Shown here piece by piece: positions 24,662-33,626 of a stretch of 64,000 nucleotides of DNA (positions are counted from its first letter, which is position 1; each line of letters begins with the position of its first letter). Source of the DNA: Chitinophaga rhizophila. GTDB lineage: Bacteria > Bacteroidota > Bacteroidia > Chitinophagales > Chitinophagaceae. The notes below the pieces were generated by a model, which had not been told where the DNA came from, searched no databases, and saw only the letters and a program-made list of their open reading frames with translations. Position numbers and translations under genes: made by a program. Where the stretch lies: positions 124,001 through 188,000 of the forward strand of contig NZ_JAICCF010000003.1 in assembly GCF_019492185.1 (NCBI RefSeq), read 5' to 3'.

Positions 24662-25218
24662 ATTTCAGCGGTTCCAGCCCTCTTATACCGTTCCAACATT
24701 CGGCAGCTTCAATACATTTTGCATAAATAGCCCACTCCTTCCTCGCGGCCTTGTTGCCTGCCATTTTGCAGTTCTAAGGTATTCACCTTATCTCTGCAAG
24801 TGTAAAAGGACTTCAGGTCGATAGAGTTAAAGGCATTTTTGTTTATTATCAGTGAGTGGTGGACTAAACATCCAGATAGCAAAATGCCTTAGTAAACTAA
24901 GAGTCTGCTCATCTTTAATGCGATGAAAGCGGAACTTAAGATTTAAGCGAATGTGTTCTTTCATTAATTGCAGGTACTTAGCAATTCCTTGGGTGTAACC
25001 ATCTCATTGGTAATCTATTCTTGTTTCAGCTCATCTTTCAAAGTAACGAACATGAAGCCTAAGTAGTTGAACTGTTCCTATAGAACTACCAATTCTCCAA
25101 TGCGTATTTTACCCCTTCTGGCAGTCTTGCATTATTAGCAAAGCTGGAAAAGGCATCCAATCACTACATATGCTGTAAGTTTTGATTGGCAACATCACAT
25201 TAACTATTTAATTATACC
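24662..25218. other. Gene-free interval with short degraded coding-like stretches
   Basis: No complete gene in 557 bp. On the minus strand a 34-codon frame (24764-24660, MAGNKAARKEWAIYAKCIEA) and an open stretch of about 57 codons ending near 24829 (contains KYLQLMKEHIRLNLKFRF) look protein-like, but match no family I know and are broken on either side. They could be fragments of decayed genes. Confidence 0.4.
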
Positions 25219-26763
25219 TTATTCGGCATCACCCACTACCTCTTCTTTCTCCTCTTCTACACTCCTTCCATAGCACTTCACCCACTTCTTTAACCGCTTA
25301 ATAATCTTCTCGCTAAAAGCGCCTTTCTCCATACGCCATGTCCAGTTATTACTTGGAGTGGCGGGAATATTCATCCGTGCGGAACCTGGTAAAGCCAATA
25401 TATCCTGCATAGGGAGAATGACAGTATTTGCAACAGAAGCATAAGCCAGTTGACTTAATATACGCGGTGCAGTACGGGCAGTAACTTCTTGCCCGGTATA
25501 AGCACGAACGTTCTTCCTGGTTTTCTTATCAGCTTCCTCTTTGAACCATCCCCTCGTTGTATTATTATCGTGTGTACCGGTCAGCAGTACTGTATTACGT
25601 TCCAATTGGTGTAGTATATGTTCTGAGGTAGGCATATCGTCTCCAAAAGCGAACTGTAACACGCGCATACAGGGAATGTCATAGTCATCCCGGAGCTTAC
25701 GCACATCATCATCGATCAGGCCCAGATCTTCTGCTACAAAAGGCAGGTCCGGGAAGGCCGACTGAAGCGCATCAAATAGATCATTAGCAGGTCCAGATAC
25801 CCATTCTCCCTCAATAGCATCCGGGGCATTGGCAGGTACCTTCCAATAGGCAGAAAAAGCCCTGAAGTGATCCAGTCTGATGACATCAAACCATTCCAGG
25901 TTTCTTTTGATACGTTGTATCCACCAGTCATAGTTCCTTTCCTTCAACAGCTGCCAGTTATAGATAGGCATGTTCCATAATTGCCCTTTTTCATTGAAGT
26001 AATCCGGAGGCACCCCAGCTACTTCCTTCATCTGCCCTTGCTCATCCACCTCAAACAGATCCGGATGTGCCCATATGTCGGCAGCGGTTGATGATATATA
26101 AATAGGAAGATCTCCAAACAATTGTACTCCCAACTGATTACAATGCGCTTTTAAGGCCTTCCATTGCTCATCAAACAGGAACTGCCACCATTTCTCTTTT
26201 AGCATAGCCTGCTGTTGTGTAGGGTTTAAGGTGCAGTTCTTGTAACAATGTCCCTTGTCCCATTCTGGCCAAGGCTTATTATCGTAATGAGCACATAAGA
26301 CCCTGTATGTAGCATAGTCATTCAACCAATAGCCAGCCTCCTCAGTATACTGCCGGAATGCCTTTTGATAAGGATGATCAGGCTGCTTCTGGAATGATGC
26401 GTAAGCCATTTCCAGTAACGCCGACTTCGCATTTTCCGCATGTTGATAGTCTACCTTTTCTGATGCATCAGTAATGTATTCATTGATCTGTTGCTCTGTC
26501 AGCAAACCTTCTGTGACAAGCAGCTCCGGACTTATAAACTGTATATTACCTGCCATGCTGCTAAGAGCGCTGTAAGGTGAATGATCTGAGCCGGAGACAG
26601 GATTTACAGGCAGTAACTGCCAGTAACGCTGACCGGATGCTGCTAATTGTTCCGCAAACTTGTAAGCCTCGGGACCAATATCTCCTATTCCAAATGGTCC
26701 AGGTAAAGATGTAATATGCAGTAATACCCCTGCGGATCTTTCTTTTCTCATGCTAATTGTCAT
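25219..26763 (-). CDS. malQ: 4-alpha-glucanotransferase (amylomaltase)
   Basis: GH77 disproportionating enzyme transferring alpha-1,4-glucan segments in maltodextrin or glycogen metabolism. The N-terminal block GVLLHITSLPGPFGIGDIG (residues 12-30), the nucleophile region VIRLDHFRAFSAYW (about 296-309), acid/base region PFVAEDLG (about 344-351) and transition-state Asp in TGTHDNNTTRGWF (about 398-410) are all present. 514 residues is the normal short bacterial form. ATG 26763 (MTISMRKERSAG) and ATG 26751 are both possible starts. Stands alone; the tail is unusually acidic (EEEKEEVVGDAE). Confidence 0.95.
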   Translation of the reverse strand: MTISMRKERSAGVLLHITSLPGPFGIGDIGPEAYKFAEQLAASGQRYWQLLPVNPVSGSDHSPYSALSSMAGNIQFISPELLVTEGLLTEQQINEYITDASEKVDYQHAENAKSALLEMAYASFQKQPDHPYQKAFRQYTEEAGYWLNDYATYRVLCAHYDNKPWPEWDKGHCYKNCTLNPTQQQAMLKEKWWQFLFDEQWKALKAHCNQLGVQLFGDLPIYISSTAADIWAHPDLFEVDEQGQMKEVAGVPPDYFNEKGQLWNMPIYNWQLLKERNYDWWIQRIKRNLEWFDVIRLDHFRAFSAYWKVPANAPDAIEGEWVSGPANDLFDALQSAFPDLPFVAEDLGLIDDDVRKLRDDYDIPCMRVLQFAFGDDMPTSEHILHQLERNTVLLTGTHDNNTTRGWFKEEADKKTRKNVRAYTGQEVTARTAPRILSQLAYASVANTVILPMQDILALPGSARMNIPATPSNNWTWRMEKGAFSEKIIKRLKKWVKCYGRSVEEEKEEVVGDAE

Positions 26764-27128
26764 TCTTACAGAGCTACTACCAGTATCATACCGTTAACGT
26801 TACTACTTATTTCAGCGCTTATGCAGCCTGTATGGGGTCAGCGATAAACACTCTACCAAAACTGCCGGGAATAAAAAGCCTCACTCGCCGGTGCGGCAGG
26901 AAATATGATGGGCCTACAAAAGCTCTTAAAGCAACAAGCCTTCGTGTCTATGGTGCGAAGGCTTGTTATTATATCAAAAGGTAAGTACCACGTCAAGGGT
27001 TGTGCTAATATCTCACTCTCTGAGTATACTCACTCCTAGAGCGTCCTGGTGAAATGTCAGCCGGGCTGTATAGCCAGGATGTATGGTATAGCAGGGTTTA
27101 CTATTAACGGGGAATCTGAATGACCGTA
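26764..27128. other. Gene-free interval
   Basis: No coding sequence supported in 365 bp. It contains a 12-bp hairpin at 26933-26967 and otherwise unremarkable sequence; the malQ promoter must lie in its left part but no TAnnTTTG was found. Confidence 0.5.
26933..26967. terminator. Hairpin, possible terminator
   Basis: Perfect 12-bp stem (26933-26944 with 26956-26967) with an 11-nt loop and no T tract. It lies 160 bp past the stop codon of the helical secreted protein (minus strand). Confidence 0.4.
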
Positions 27129-28343
27129 CTATATACCTGTTTCTCCGCTTACATTACCCTCTATATACATTACCGCAGAGTCTTCAATATACCTGGCCGG
27201 ATTAAAGGACTTACCAAACTTATCCTTCACCAGCTCTAAAGTCTTGCTAAGTTCCAGTACTTTCATGGTAAATGTAGGAGGGAAGATCGTGCTATCTGAG
27301 TAGTCAGTGATCAGCTCATTATACCGGCTGATGTTGATCATCATTCTGGCTGTCAACTGACCAAAGCGCATACGCAACGACTGCACTTTATACATGAATG
27401 TCTCTATCTGACCAGGCCACTTGCCTTTTGTCAGCGTATCTGCCTCCATCGCCAGTATCTTCCTGGAAATAGCCAGTCTGCATTCATTCTTATAAGCCTC
27501 TCTTCTGGAATCCAGAGTAGCCAGAAAGTAGTCTTTCCGGTACTTGGCGGTATCCAGTCCGTAGTAGGCCAGCTGCTGACTTAACAGTTCCTGGTTCTCA
27601 TGCTGGAGTTGATTAAGCTCGTTGGTAATAGCATCCCACTCATGATCTATCACCGATTTCTGTTGCTCGAACTGACTGGCTATATTAAGAATACGCAGCA
27701 TAGAAGGTGTTCTGGACTTCAGATCCCTGTTTTGACTACCTACAGACATGATCAAGGTATTTACGCCGGAAGACACTGTCTGCACCACTGAGCCATACAA
27801 AGGCACCTTGTTAGCCACATTGCTGACCAGCGACAGGGATGAGTTCAGGAACTCAAACATCTGATCGCCTGATCCTTTTTTAGAGTACCACTTATCATAC
27901 TCTGCCTTCCAGTCACTGAACTCCTTGTATTGCTGAATGTTACTGATATTACCAAGCTGAGAAAAGAACTGCTGGGATATCAGGAAAAGGTCTGCCGGCT
28001 GCACGTCCCGCTGTATGCTTAACAACTCGGTAAATGCCAGCTGCCCATTGAGGCCAACCCTGATCTTAGGCGTTTTCTCAAGGATTGCCAGCCTGCTGTC
28101 TAATGCAACCTGCAGGTTCTCCATTGCCATCATCTTCTTCTTTGTTTCGTTGGTATTGATTCCGATAAGTTCTGACTTAAGGTTCCTGATCTCGTCTTCA
28201 TTCTGTTTAAGTTTGTCATTCAACTCCTTTAACTGGTGATCCCTTTCCAGTTTAATCTTATCGACTACCGTAGAATCCTGTTGAGCAAAAGAGGTGGCTG
28301 TGACAGAAATGCCGATTAAAAAAAGTAGAATTGCTCTTTTCAT
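27129..28343 (-). CDS. Secreted, largely helical protein of unknown function
   Basis: A 404-residue protein with a signal peptide (MKRAILLFLIGISVTATSFAQ). Residues 25-90 form a strong coiled coil (DKIKLERDHQLKELNDKLKQ, NEDEIRNLKSELIGI). The middle is helical and includes a hydrophobic stretch at about 173-203 (SLVSNVANKVPLYGSVVQ, VSSGVNTLIMSVG). A second coiled coil spans about 220-265 (NELNQLQHENQELLSQQ), and more helices follow. Long helices around one hydrophobic hairpin resemble alpha-helical pore-forming proteins, but no family motif confirms this. It lies 128 bp behind a LytS/LytTR pair and has a TACCTTTA -7-like element at 28361-28354. Confidence 0.75.
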   Translation of the reverse strand: MKRAILLFLIGISVTATSFAQQDSTVVDKIKLERDHQLKELNDKLKQNEDEIRNLKSELIGINTNETKKKMMAMENLQVALDSRLAILEKTPKIRVGLNGQLAFTELLSIQRDVQPADLFLISQQFFSQLGNISNIQQYKEFSDWKAEYDKWYSKKGSGDQMFEFLNSSLSLVSNVANKVPLYGSVVQTVSSGVNTLIMSVGSQNRDLKSRTPSMLRILNIASQFEQQKSVIDHEWDAITNELNQLQHENQELLSQQLAYYGLDTAKYRKDYFLATLDSRREAYKNECRLAISRKILAMEADTLTKGKWPGQIETFMYKVQSLRMRFGQLTARMMINISRYNELITDYSDSTIFPPTFTMKVLELSKTLELVKDKFGKSFNPARYIEDSAVMYIEGNVSGETGI

Positions 28344-28353
28344 GCGTATTATT

Positions 28354-28361
28354 TAAAGGTA
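28354..28361 (-). promoter_or_regulatory. -7-like element before the helical secreted protein
   Basis: Minus-strand TACCTTTA, one mismatch from TAnnTTTG, 10 bp before the ATG at 28343. Confidence 0.35.
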
Positions 28362-28471
28362 TAGGTTGTATGGGATAATGGCGGAACTTTAGCTGACAAT
28401 ACTATATCAATTAAGATCAAATATATACAAACGGAAGATAATATACCATACGCTACCTAAGTGTCTGACTA

Positions 28472-29227
28472 CTAACTCAGCCACTTTCTCAATGCAACAG
28501 ACTTCTCCCGGCTTACTACCACCTCTTCCGCAGGCGGATAAAGATCCAACTTTAGTTTACCATTGAACGTCTGATGGATTTTACGGATGGCTACGGCTGA
28601 CACAATGTACTGACGGGTAGCTCTGAAGAACTCCCTCGGGTTCAGTTCCTGCTCCAACTCTTCCAATGTCTGGTCAATAGCATAGCGGTCGCCCTGGTTA
28701 GTAACCAGATATACCAGCTTATGCTCCGAAAAGAAGTAAGCGATATTGTTGACCATCACCGGAATAAACATATCCCTGTATGATACCAGGAAACGCGTTC
28801 TATATACATCCTCCCGCTGCTGCATCTTCCTGATCACCTCCAATAAATCGGTATTACTGGCTTTGTTCACCAATGTCTTGATACGGGTAATACTCTTTTC
28901 CAGCTGTGTTTCGTCCAGTGGTTTCAGTAGATAATCTATACCATTCACTTCAAAGGCTTTCAATGCGTATTCGTCGTAGGCCGTGATGAATATCACATGC
29001 GAACGCACCTCTACATGATCAAATATCTCAAAACTAAGTCCGTCGGTAAGTTTGATATCCATACAGATAATATCCGGATGGTTGTTGGCCTGCAACCAGG
29101 CAATGGCACCCTCTACCGTCTGTATGTCGCCCACTATTTCTATGTTCCTGTCTATCTGAAGCAGCAGTTTCTTCAAACGTGCGGCATTCGGCAATTCATC
29201 TTCAATAATCAATATGCTTAACATCAT
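28472..29227 (-). CDS. LytTR family response regulator
   Basis: A 251-residue two-component regulator. Receiver domain 1-120: acidic pocket in IIEDELPNAARL, phospho-acceptor Asp56 in ICMDIKLTDGL, Thr in FITAYDEYAL and Lys in YLLKPLDE. A LytTR DNA-binding domain (about 150-250) follows, with YFFSEHKLVYLVT, FFRATRQYIVSAVAIRKI and KSVALRKWLS. It overlaps its kinase gene by 26 bp, so the pair is translationally coupled. The target may include the secreted helical protein downstream. Confidence 0.93.
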   Translation of the reverse strand: MMLSILIIEDELPNAARLKKLLLQIDRNIEIVGDIQTVEGAIAWLQANNHPDIICMDIKLTDGLSFEIFDHVEVRSHVIFITAYDEYALKAFEVNGIDYLLKPLDETQLEKSITRIKTLVNKASNTDLLEVIRKMQQREDVYRTRFLVSYRDMFIPVMVNNIAYFFSEHKLVYLVTNQGDRYAIDQTLEELEQELNPREFFRATRQYIVSAVAIRKIHQTFNGKLKLDLYPPAEEVVVSREKSVALRKWLS

Positions 29228-30275
29228 CTTTCGTGTTTGTTTTCAGCAATGGTATCTTCACTTCAAAGTAGTCCGGGCCGTCGTCAATCAGCGGTTTTTG
29301 ACCACATAATAAGACATACCGCTGGGTAATATTCTTCAGTCCTAGCTGTGCCCCTGGTTCTTTAGTACGTTTAGGTTTTTTGTTATTCCTTACTACCAGC
29401 CATGTATTCTCTTCCAGATAGATATTAATTGTCAGCGGGGCATCGCCGGAGAACTGGTTATGCTTGATAGCATTCTCTATTAACAATTGCAAGGTCAGCG
29501 GCGCTATCTCACCTTGCAGGTCTTCAACAGCTGCTGCGATATTCACCTGGATCGCCTGTCCGTATCTTGTCTGATGAAGAAATAGTATGTTTTTTATGAA
29601 GTCCAGTTCTACCGCTACAGCAATAGTATTTTGTGTGCGGTTGTTCATCATATAACGGTAAATAGAAGAGAGTTTCACCACATAATTGACAGACAGGGAC
29701 TGGTTTTCTTCTATCAATGAAGTCAGGGTACTCAAATTATTAAAAAGAAAGTGCGGGTCCAATTGTAGCTTCAGTGCGTCCAGCTGCGCCTGTACGGCCA
29801 GTTCATTCAGCTTAGCGGCCTCAATTCTGGCATTATTGAGGCGGAACACCAGGTATTCAGCGGCAAAGATAGAGGTGATCACCAGGCAGAATATCATGCC
29901 TGTAATGGACGACTGACGGTACAACAACTGGTTAAAGGCAAACTTATCCGGGAATGGGATCAGAAAGAAGAGGTTTAGGATCAGCAGTACGATACCCATA
30001 TGAACGATCAGCTGCACTATAAAGCGTGTTTTCATATTCCGCTTCCAATGCAGGCGCTTATTCAGGAGATACGTCAGCCATATACCTGTCTCTATCACCG
30101 CCAGGGGAAAAAGCAGCGAAATCAGGGTGTTGATAAAGAAATCCAATACGGTGAACTGCCTCCAGGCGTTGAAGGTGCGTTCGTAAGGATTGATCAGAAA
30201 GAAGATCAGGTTTGTCAGCAGGCAAAAGATAGGATATCCATATAATCTCAGAAACTTATAATTGGATGCAGCCAT
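29202..30275 (-). CDS. LytS-type sensor histidine kinase
   Basis: A 357-residue inner-membrane kinase. Four hydrophobic segments in residues 10-150 form a membrane sensor without an evident periplasmic domain. The His_kinase domain (PF06580 type) has the phospho-histidine in LQLDPHFLFNNLSTLTSLI (about residue 174), and the ATP-binding region has LLIENAIKHNQFSG and GLKNITQRYVLL. Membrane type resembles the common Bacteroidota LytS class. First gene of the pair, overlapping its regulator. Confidence 0.93.
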   Translation of the reverse strand: MAASNYKFLRLYGYPIFCLLTNLIFFLINPYERTFNAWRQFTVLDFFINTLISLLFPLAVIETGIWLTYLLNKRLHWKRNMKTRFIVQLIVHMGIVLLILNLFFLIPFPDKFAFNQLLYRQSSITGMIFCLVITSIFAAEYLVFRLNNARIEAAKLNELAVQAQLDALKLQLDPHFLFNNLSTLTSLIEENQSLSVNYVVKLSSIYRYMMNNRTQNTIAVAVELDFIKNILFLHQTRYGQAIQVNIAAAVEDLQGEIAPLTLQLLIENAIKHNQFSGDAPLTINIYLEENTWLVVRNNKKPKRTKEPGAQLGLKNITQRYVLLCGQKPLIDDGPDYFEVKIPLLKTNTKDDVKHIDY

Positions 30276-30326
30276 AGTGTATACTCGGACTTATCTGCCT
30301 ACCCGGCTGCGCTATCTTTTAAATGG

Positions 30327-30482
30327 TTAACCAACAGTAACACGGTGATGTGCCGGTCTTGTCAGTAACTCCCATACCAGATAAAGTGTGCCTAATGATA
30401 CGACAGACAGTACTACTTTAACGATTTTCAGCAATTTAGCTATTTTATAAAGCTGGGAGACGTATTGAATCTTTTTAGTCAT
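30327..30482 (-). CDS. Small single-span membrane protein
   Basis: A 51-residue frame starting at ATG 30482: basic amphipathic N-terminus (MTKKIQYVSQLYKIAKLLKI), one hydrophobic span (VVLSVVSLGTLYLVWELL), short polar tail. It lies upstream of the LytS gene in the same direction with a 51-bp gap. Composition is protein-like but no family is recognised; it may be a small membrane protein expressed with the kinase, or chance. Confidence 0.4.
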   Translation of the reverse strand: MTKKIQYVSQLYKIAKLLKIVKVVLSVVSLGTLYLVWELLTRPAHHRVTVG

Positions 30483-30638
30483 AATCTTTCCGTTATATGT
30501 TGATAAAGGCAATTTGCCTCAATTGCCACATATCTGCCGGACCAATCTGACTGAACTAACTAAATTGGCTACCCAACTTAAAATAAGCGCTACTGAAATA
30601 TTCGACCGTTAACCTACCTGTCAGCAAAATAGGGAATG

Positions 30639-30672
30639 CCCCTCCGCCAACATCTACGGTCTGGTGGAGGGG
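30639..30672 (-). terminator. Terminator of the epimerase gene
   Basis: Eleven-base-pair GC-rich stem with one mismatch (30639-30649 with 30662-30672), 20 bp past the epimerase stop codon on the minus strand, with TTTT about 8 nt further on. Confidence 0.6.
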
Positions 30673-30692
30673 TCTGTGGGAAGATACCTGAT

Positions 30693-31673
30693 CTATATGG
30701 GATAAGGACCGTCTTCAAATATCTCTTCGTGGTAACCTTTCGCGCCCACGTCTAGCGTTAGCGGACTTCTAAAATCCTTGCCAGCTTTCAGCAATTCTAT
30801 GATATAACTGAAATCGTATCTGGGTTGCCAGCCTAGTTCCTGCCTTGCTTTCTCATTAACATACACTCTATCTATTTCACCGAACATGCGCCAGTCCCTG
30901 TGTTGATATTCAGTCAGATATGCAGGTATCAGCTCATTGACCACCCCTATGGCGTTATTCCGAAGCAACTGCATATGTGCCTGACGGAATGGGGTTGTCG
31001 CACTGATGATATATTTACCGAAACCAATCTCTTTTGCCCGTTTAGCTGCCAGTATATGCGCTTCTACGACATCTTCCAGATCTACCCGGCGGCAGAGGAA
31101 CTCATTGATTTTCAGATTGTCATCCGCGTAAGCACCTCTTCTTGCCCTGTTATCATCCTCTTCGGGAAAGAACCGGGAGGTACGGAGTACGATGCAGGGC
31201 AATCCGTGATTACGGAAAAATAACTGGCACAGGTCTTCAGCAGCAGTCTTTGTCACACCGTAAATGTTCTTAGGTACGGGGGTCACAGCCTCGGTGATCC
31301 ATGCTGCTGGCATACCCGCCGGGGGTATCAGGGCATCACCAAATACGCTCGTGGTACTGGTAAATACGAACGCTTCCACACCAGCAGCTACAGATGCCTC
31401 CAGTAGATTGAGCGTACCTGTAATATTAGTGTCTATAAACTCCTGCTTACTATGTGTGGCAACATGCGGTTTATGCAAGGTAGCGGTATGGATGACTGCC
31501 TGTATACCATCCAGGCAGCTTTCTACAAACTCGCGGTCGGCTATCGAACCCACACGGGTCGTAAACAGGGATGTTTTAATGTCTATGCCTATGACATCGT
31601 ACTGACGTGCTTTCAGGGTACGTACCAACCCTTCACCGAGATGTCCGGCACTACCGGTAACTAAAACTTTCAT
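30693..31673 (-). CDS. NAD-dependent epimerase/dehydratase family protein
   Basis: Extended short-chain dehydrogenase of 326 residues. The NAD-binding GSAGHLGEGLVRTL (GxxGxxG, residues 7-20), Asp36 in VIGIDIKT, the active-site Ser/Thr run FTSTTSVFG and catalytic YxxxK in YGVTKTAAEDL (about 138-148) are intact. Family members act on nucleotide sugars or other carbonyl substrates; the substrate is unknown here. Divergent from a Crp/Fnr regulator, with 81 bp between the start codons. Confidence 0.9.
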   Translation of the reverse strand: MKVLVTGSAGHLGEGLVRTLKARQYDVIGIDIKTSLFTTRVGSIADREFVESCLDGIQAVIHTATLHKPHVATHSKQEFIDTNITGTLNLLEASVAAGVEAFVFTSTTSVFGDALIPPAGMPAAWITEAVTPVPKNIYGVTKTAAEDLCQLFFRNHGLPCIVLRTSRFFPEEDDNRARRGAYADDNLKINEFLCRRVDLEDVVEAHILAAKRAKEIGFGKYIISATTPFRQAHMQLLRNNAIGVVNELIPAYLTEYQHRDWRMFGEIDRVYVNEKARQELGWQPRYDFSYIIELLKAGKDFRSPLTLDVGAKGYHEEIFEDGPYPI

Positions 31674-31731
31674 ATGTTAGTATTATCTTCAGTTTGTACA
31701 CCGAAGTTAAATGGTGGAAATCCAATTTTCG

Positions 31732-31743
31732 GGACATTTGTCC
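31732..31743. promoter_or_regulatory. Palindrome in the divergent interval, operator candidate
   Basis: GGACA-TT-TGTCC, a perfect 5-bp dyad, 12 bp before ATG 31755 of the Crp/Fnr gene and 59 bp from the epimerase start. It could be an autoregulatory site, but it is shorter than typical Crp/Fnr boxes. Confidence 0.35.
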
Positions 31744-31754
31744 TATTTACAGCT

Positions 31755-32330
31755 ATGATCAAGACAAATTTGGCGCTCTTACAGCTGATGGAGAAGTTGT
31801 CTGCAGACAACAATACCAAAGGTGCCATTACACTGAGAAACCTCTCTGTCAGACAGCAACTGATCCAACAGGACCAGTCCCTGCAGCATGTCTATGTGAT
31901 CCGGTCAGGAGTAATCAAATGTTTTATGACTGAGGAGAATGAGAAAGACTATATACTGGACTTCCTGGGAGAAGGCGAACTACTGGGTGAGATTGAGGCT
32001 ATCAGGCGCATGCCCGCCTCCTGTACGGTAGAAGCTATTACGCCGTTGACAGTTTATGTGATCAGTAATACGCAATTCAGGCATTTCCTGGAAACGGTGC
32101 CTGCTTTCAATGCAGCGATCATGGAACTGCTGGTTAACAGGGTAATGAGGATCTCAGAAAAAGCTTCCAGGCAGCAGTTATATACCCTGGCAGAGATACT
32201 TCCGCAGTTACTGCATACATTACAATCCCAGCATATCACTTTTACAAAACAGGACCTATCGGAGTACCTGGGCATATCTGTGCGCAGCCTGAACAGAATG
32301 CTTAAAGATATTGGTCAGACAGCTATCTGA
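31755..32330 (+). CDS. Crp/Fnr family transcriptional regulator
   Basis: A 191-residue regulator: cyclic-nucleotide-type beta-roll (about 10-120: VYVIRSGVIKCFMTEENEKDY, LDFLGEGELLGEIEAI) and a C-terminal winged helix with the recognition segment FTKQDLSEYLGISVRSLNRML (about 163-183). It has no N-terminal cysteine cluster, so it is not an Fe-S Fnr. ATG 31755 chosen because the longer reading from 31674 starts next to the epimerase ATG and adds 27 unrelated residues. Its stop overlaps the 3' end of the convergent cytochrome gene by 8 bp. Confidence 0.88.
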   Translation: MIKTNLALLQLMEKLSADNNTKGAITLRNLSVRQQLIQQDQSLQHVYVIRSGVIKCFMTEENEKDYILDFLGEGELLGEIEAIRRMPASCTVEAITPLTVYVISNTQFRHFLETVPAFNAAIMELLVNRVMRISEKASRQQLYTLAEILPQLLHTLQSQHITFTKQDLSEYLGISVRSLNRMLKDIGQTAI

Positions 32331-33549
32331 AGCGTGACAGTATCTTCCTGGTTGCTTCGGGGTACACGGTGATCAGGTGTGTACGCATAGAGTCTGGCGT
32401 AGGACTTGCCTGTCCATCGGTTAGGAGGGTAATCTTCCCGGAGGGTGATACGGGCATATGGCAATCAATACAATTTGCTGCCAGCTTAGCAGCATTAGCA
32501 TCTTTCAGTTTACAGAAGGTATGGTTCTCCTGTTGGTGGCAATTCATGCAGCGCCGGGAAAGCAGCTCCAGCTGATCCCGTTCATTCCTGTGGGGATTAT
32601 GACAGGAAGAGCAGTTCATATTGTTGCTTTTCACGAAGCACTTACTGGCAGTAAACAGCTGGTATTGCTTGCCATGTACATCTACTTCTGCCGCCCTTAC
32701 AGGACGGGTATAGTCAGGAAAGAAATAATCAGACAGCGCATCTCCTGGTCTATAGTCAAAAGCAGACTTTTGCGGCGTTCCTAATCCTGAATGACACAAT
32801 GCACACATATCCAGCCGTTGTTGGTTTTTTAGGCCTCCTATACGCGTTATATGCATAGCATTCTTCTCCGCAGGATGGCTGGTATGAAATACTACGTGAT
32901 CAGCCGCCGGACCATGACATCTTTCGCAGTCAATACCATATACCAGCTGATTTTTTTCAAATTCCTCTGACAGGCGCATGCCTTCCATCTGTACGTCTCT
33001 GATACCTACCGCAGCGCTGTGACAACCGAAACAGGTACCAGGTATTATTCTGTCAAATTTGGGGTAAGCAGGGGGAAAACCGGGGCTGTTAGCCCAGCTA
33101 TGTACGGGAACGAAGTAAGAAAGTGGTAACTGGTAATATTTGCCGTCCTTCCATGATAAAAAGGATTGCGCTTTCCGGCCGGATCCCATAACAATATCAA
33201 AACGGTGAGCGGCCTGTAAGGCACTGCCCTTGTATTCCACCTGAAACAAGCCACTATCCCTCGACTCCATTATCACATGAGAACCATTAGTATATGAAAA
33301 GGTATTATGGTCAGGCGCAAAGCTGCCTTTAACCGTCTTCGCAGTAGCAGGAGCAGAGGTATTAAAATGGCCGGTTGAGGCGTAGGTATCGTAAACTTGC
33401 TTATGACAACTGATACAGCTGCTTGACCCGGCAAACTGTTCTCCCCGGATATCCGTGTTGTCCTTTATGGACGATTGACGGAAACATTGGGAAAAGATGA
33501 AGATACTGGAAAGTATAAGAAAGGATACATAGAACTGGCGCTTATTCAT
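32323..33549 (-). CDS. Seven-haem c-type cytochrome lipoprotein
   Basis: A 408-residue exported electron-transfer protein. Lipoprotein signal with lipobox FSQC, so membrane-anchored. Seven CxxCH haem motifs occur in order: CISCH, CFGCH, CERCH, CALCH, CSSCH, CMNCH, CIDCH. Haem-motif spacing and conserved histidines (HSWANSPGF, HGPAADHVVFHTSH) resemble the cytochrome c554/NrfA-related multihaem group. ATG 33549 (MNKRQFYVSF) preferred over 33570 since it fits the signal peptide. A promoter lies directly upstream, with an 11-bp repeat array behind it. Confidence 0.9.
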   Translation of the reverse strand: MNKRQFYVSFLILSSIFIFSQCFRQSSIKDNTDIRGEQFAGSSSCISCHKQVYDTYASTGHFNTSAPATAKTVKGSFAPDHNTFSYTNGSHVIMESRDSGLFQVEYKGSALQAAHRFDIVMGSGRKAQSFLSWKDGKYYQLPLSYFVPVHSWANSPGFPPAYPKFDRIIPGTCFGCHSAAVGIRDVQMEGMRLSEEFEKNQLVYGIDCERCHGPAADHVVFHTSHPAEKNAMHITRIGGLKNQQRLDMCALCHSGLGTPQKSAFDYRPGDALSDYFFPDYTRPVRAAEVDVHGKQYQLFTASKCFVKSNNMNCSSCHNPHRNERDQLELLSRRCMNCHQQENHTFCKLKDANAAKLAANCIDCHMPVSPSGKITLLTDGQASPTPDSMRTHLITVYPEATRKILSRFR

Positions 33550-33566
33550 AACAGTGGAATCTGACG

Positions 33567-33598
33567 GCAAGATATAAATTCATTGTTCTTTTCACAAA
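33567..33598 (-). promoter_or_regulatory. Promoter of the cytochrome gene
   Basis: Minus-strand TTTG (33598-33595), 20-bp spacer, TATCTTGC (33574-33567), near TAnnTTTG, ending 17 bp before the ATG at 33549. The repeat array starts 29 bp upstream of the -33 element. Confidence 0.45.
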
Positions 33599-33626
33599 AT
33601 GAAGCGGCACACTTGAAGCAATAGTG

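Noticed and set aside
24660..24764. 34-codon minus-strand frame as a small gene
   Set aside because: Protein-like composition, but too short, no homologue recognised and no promoter.
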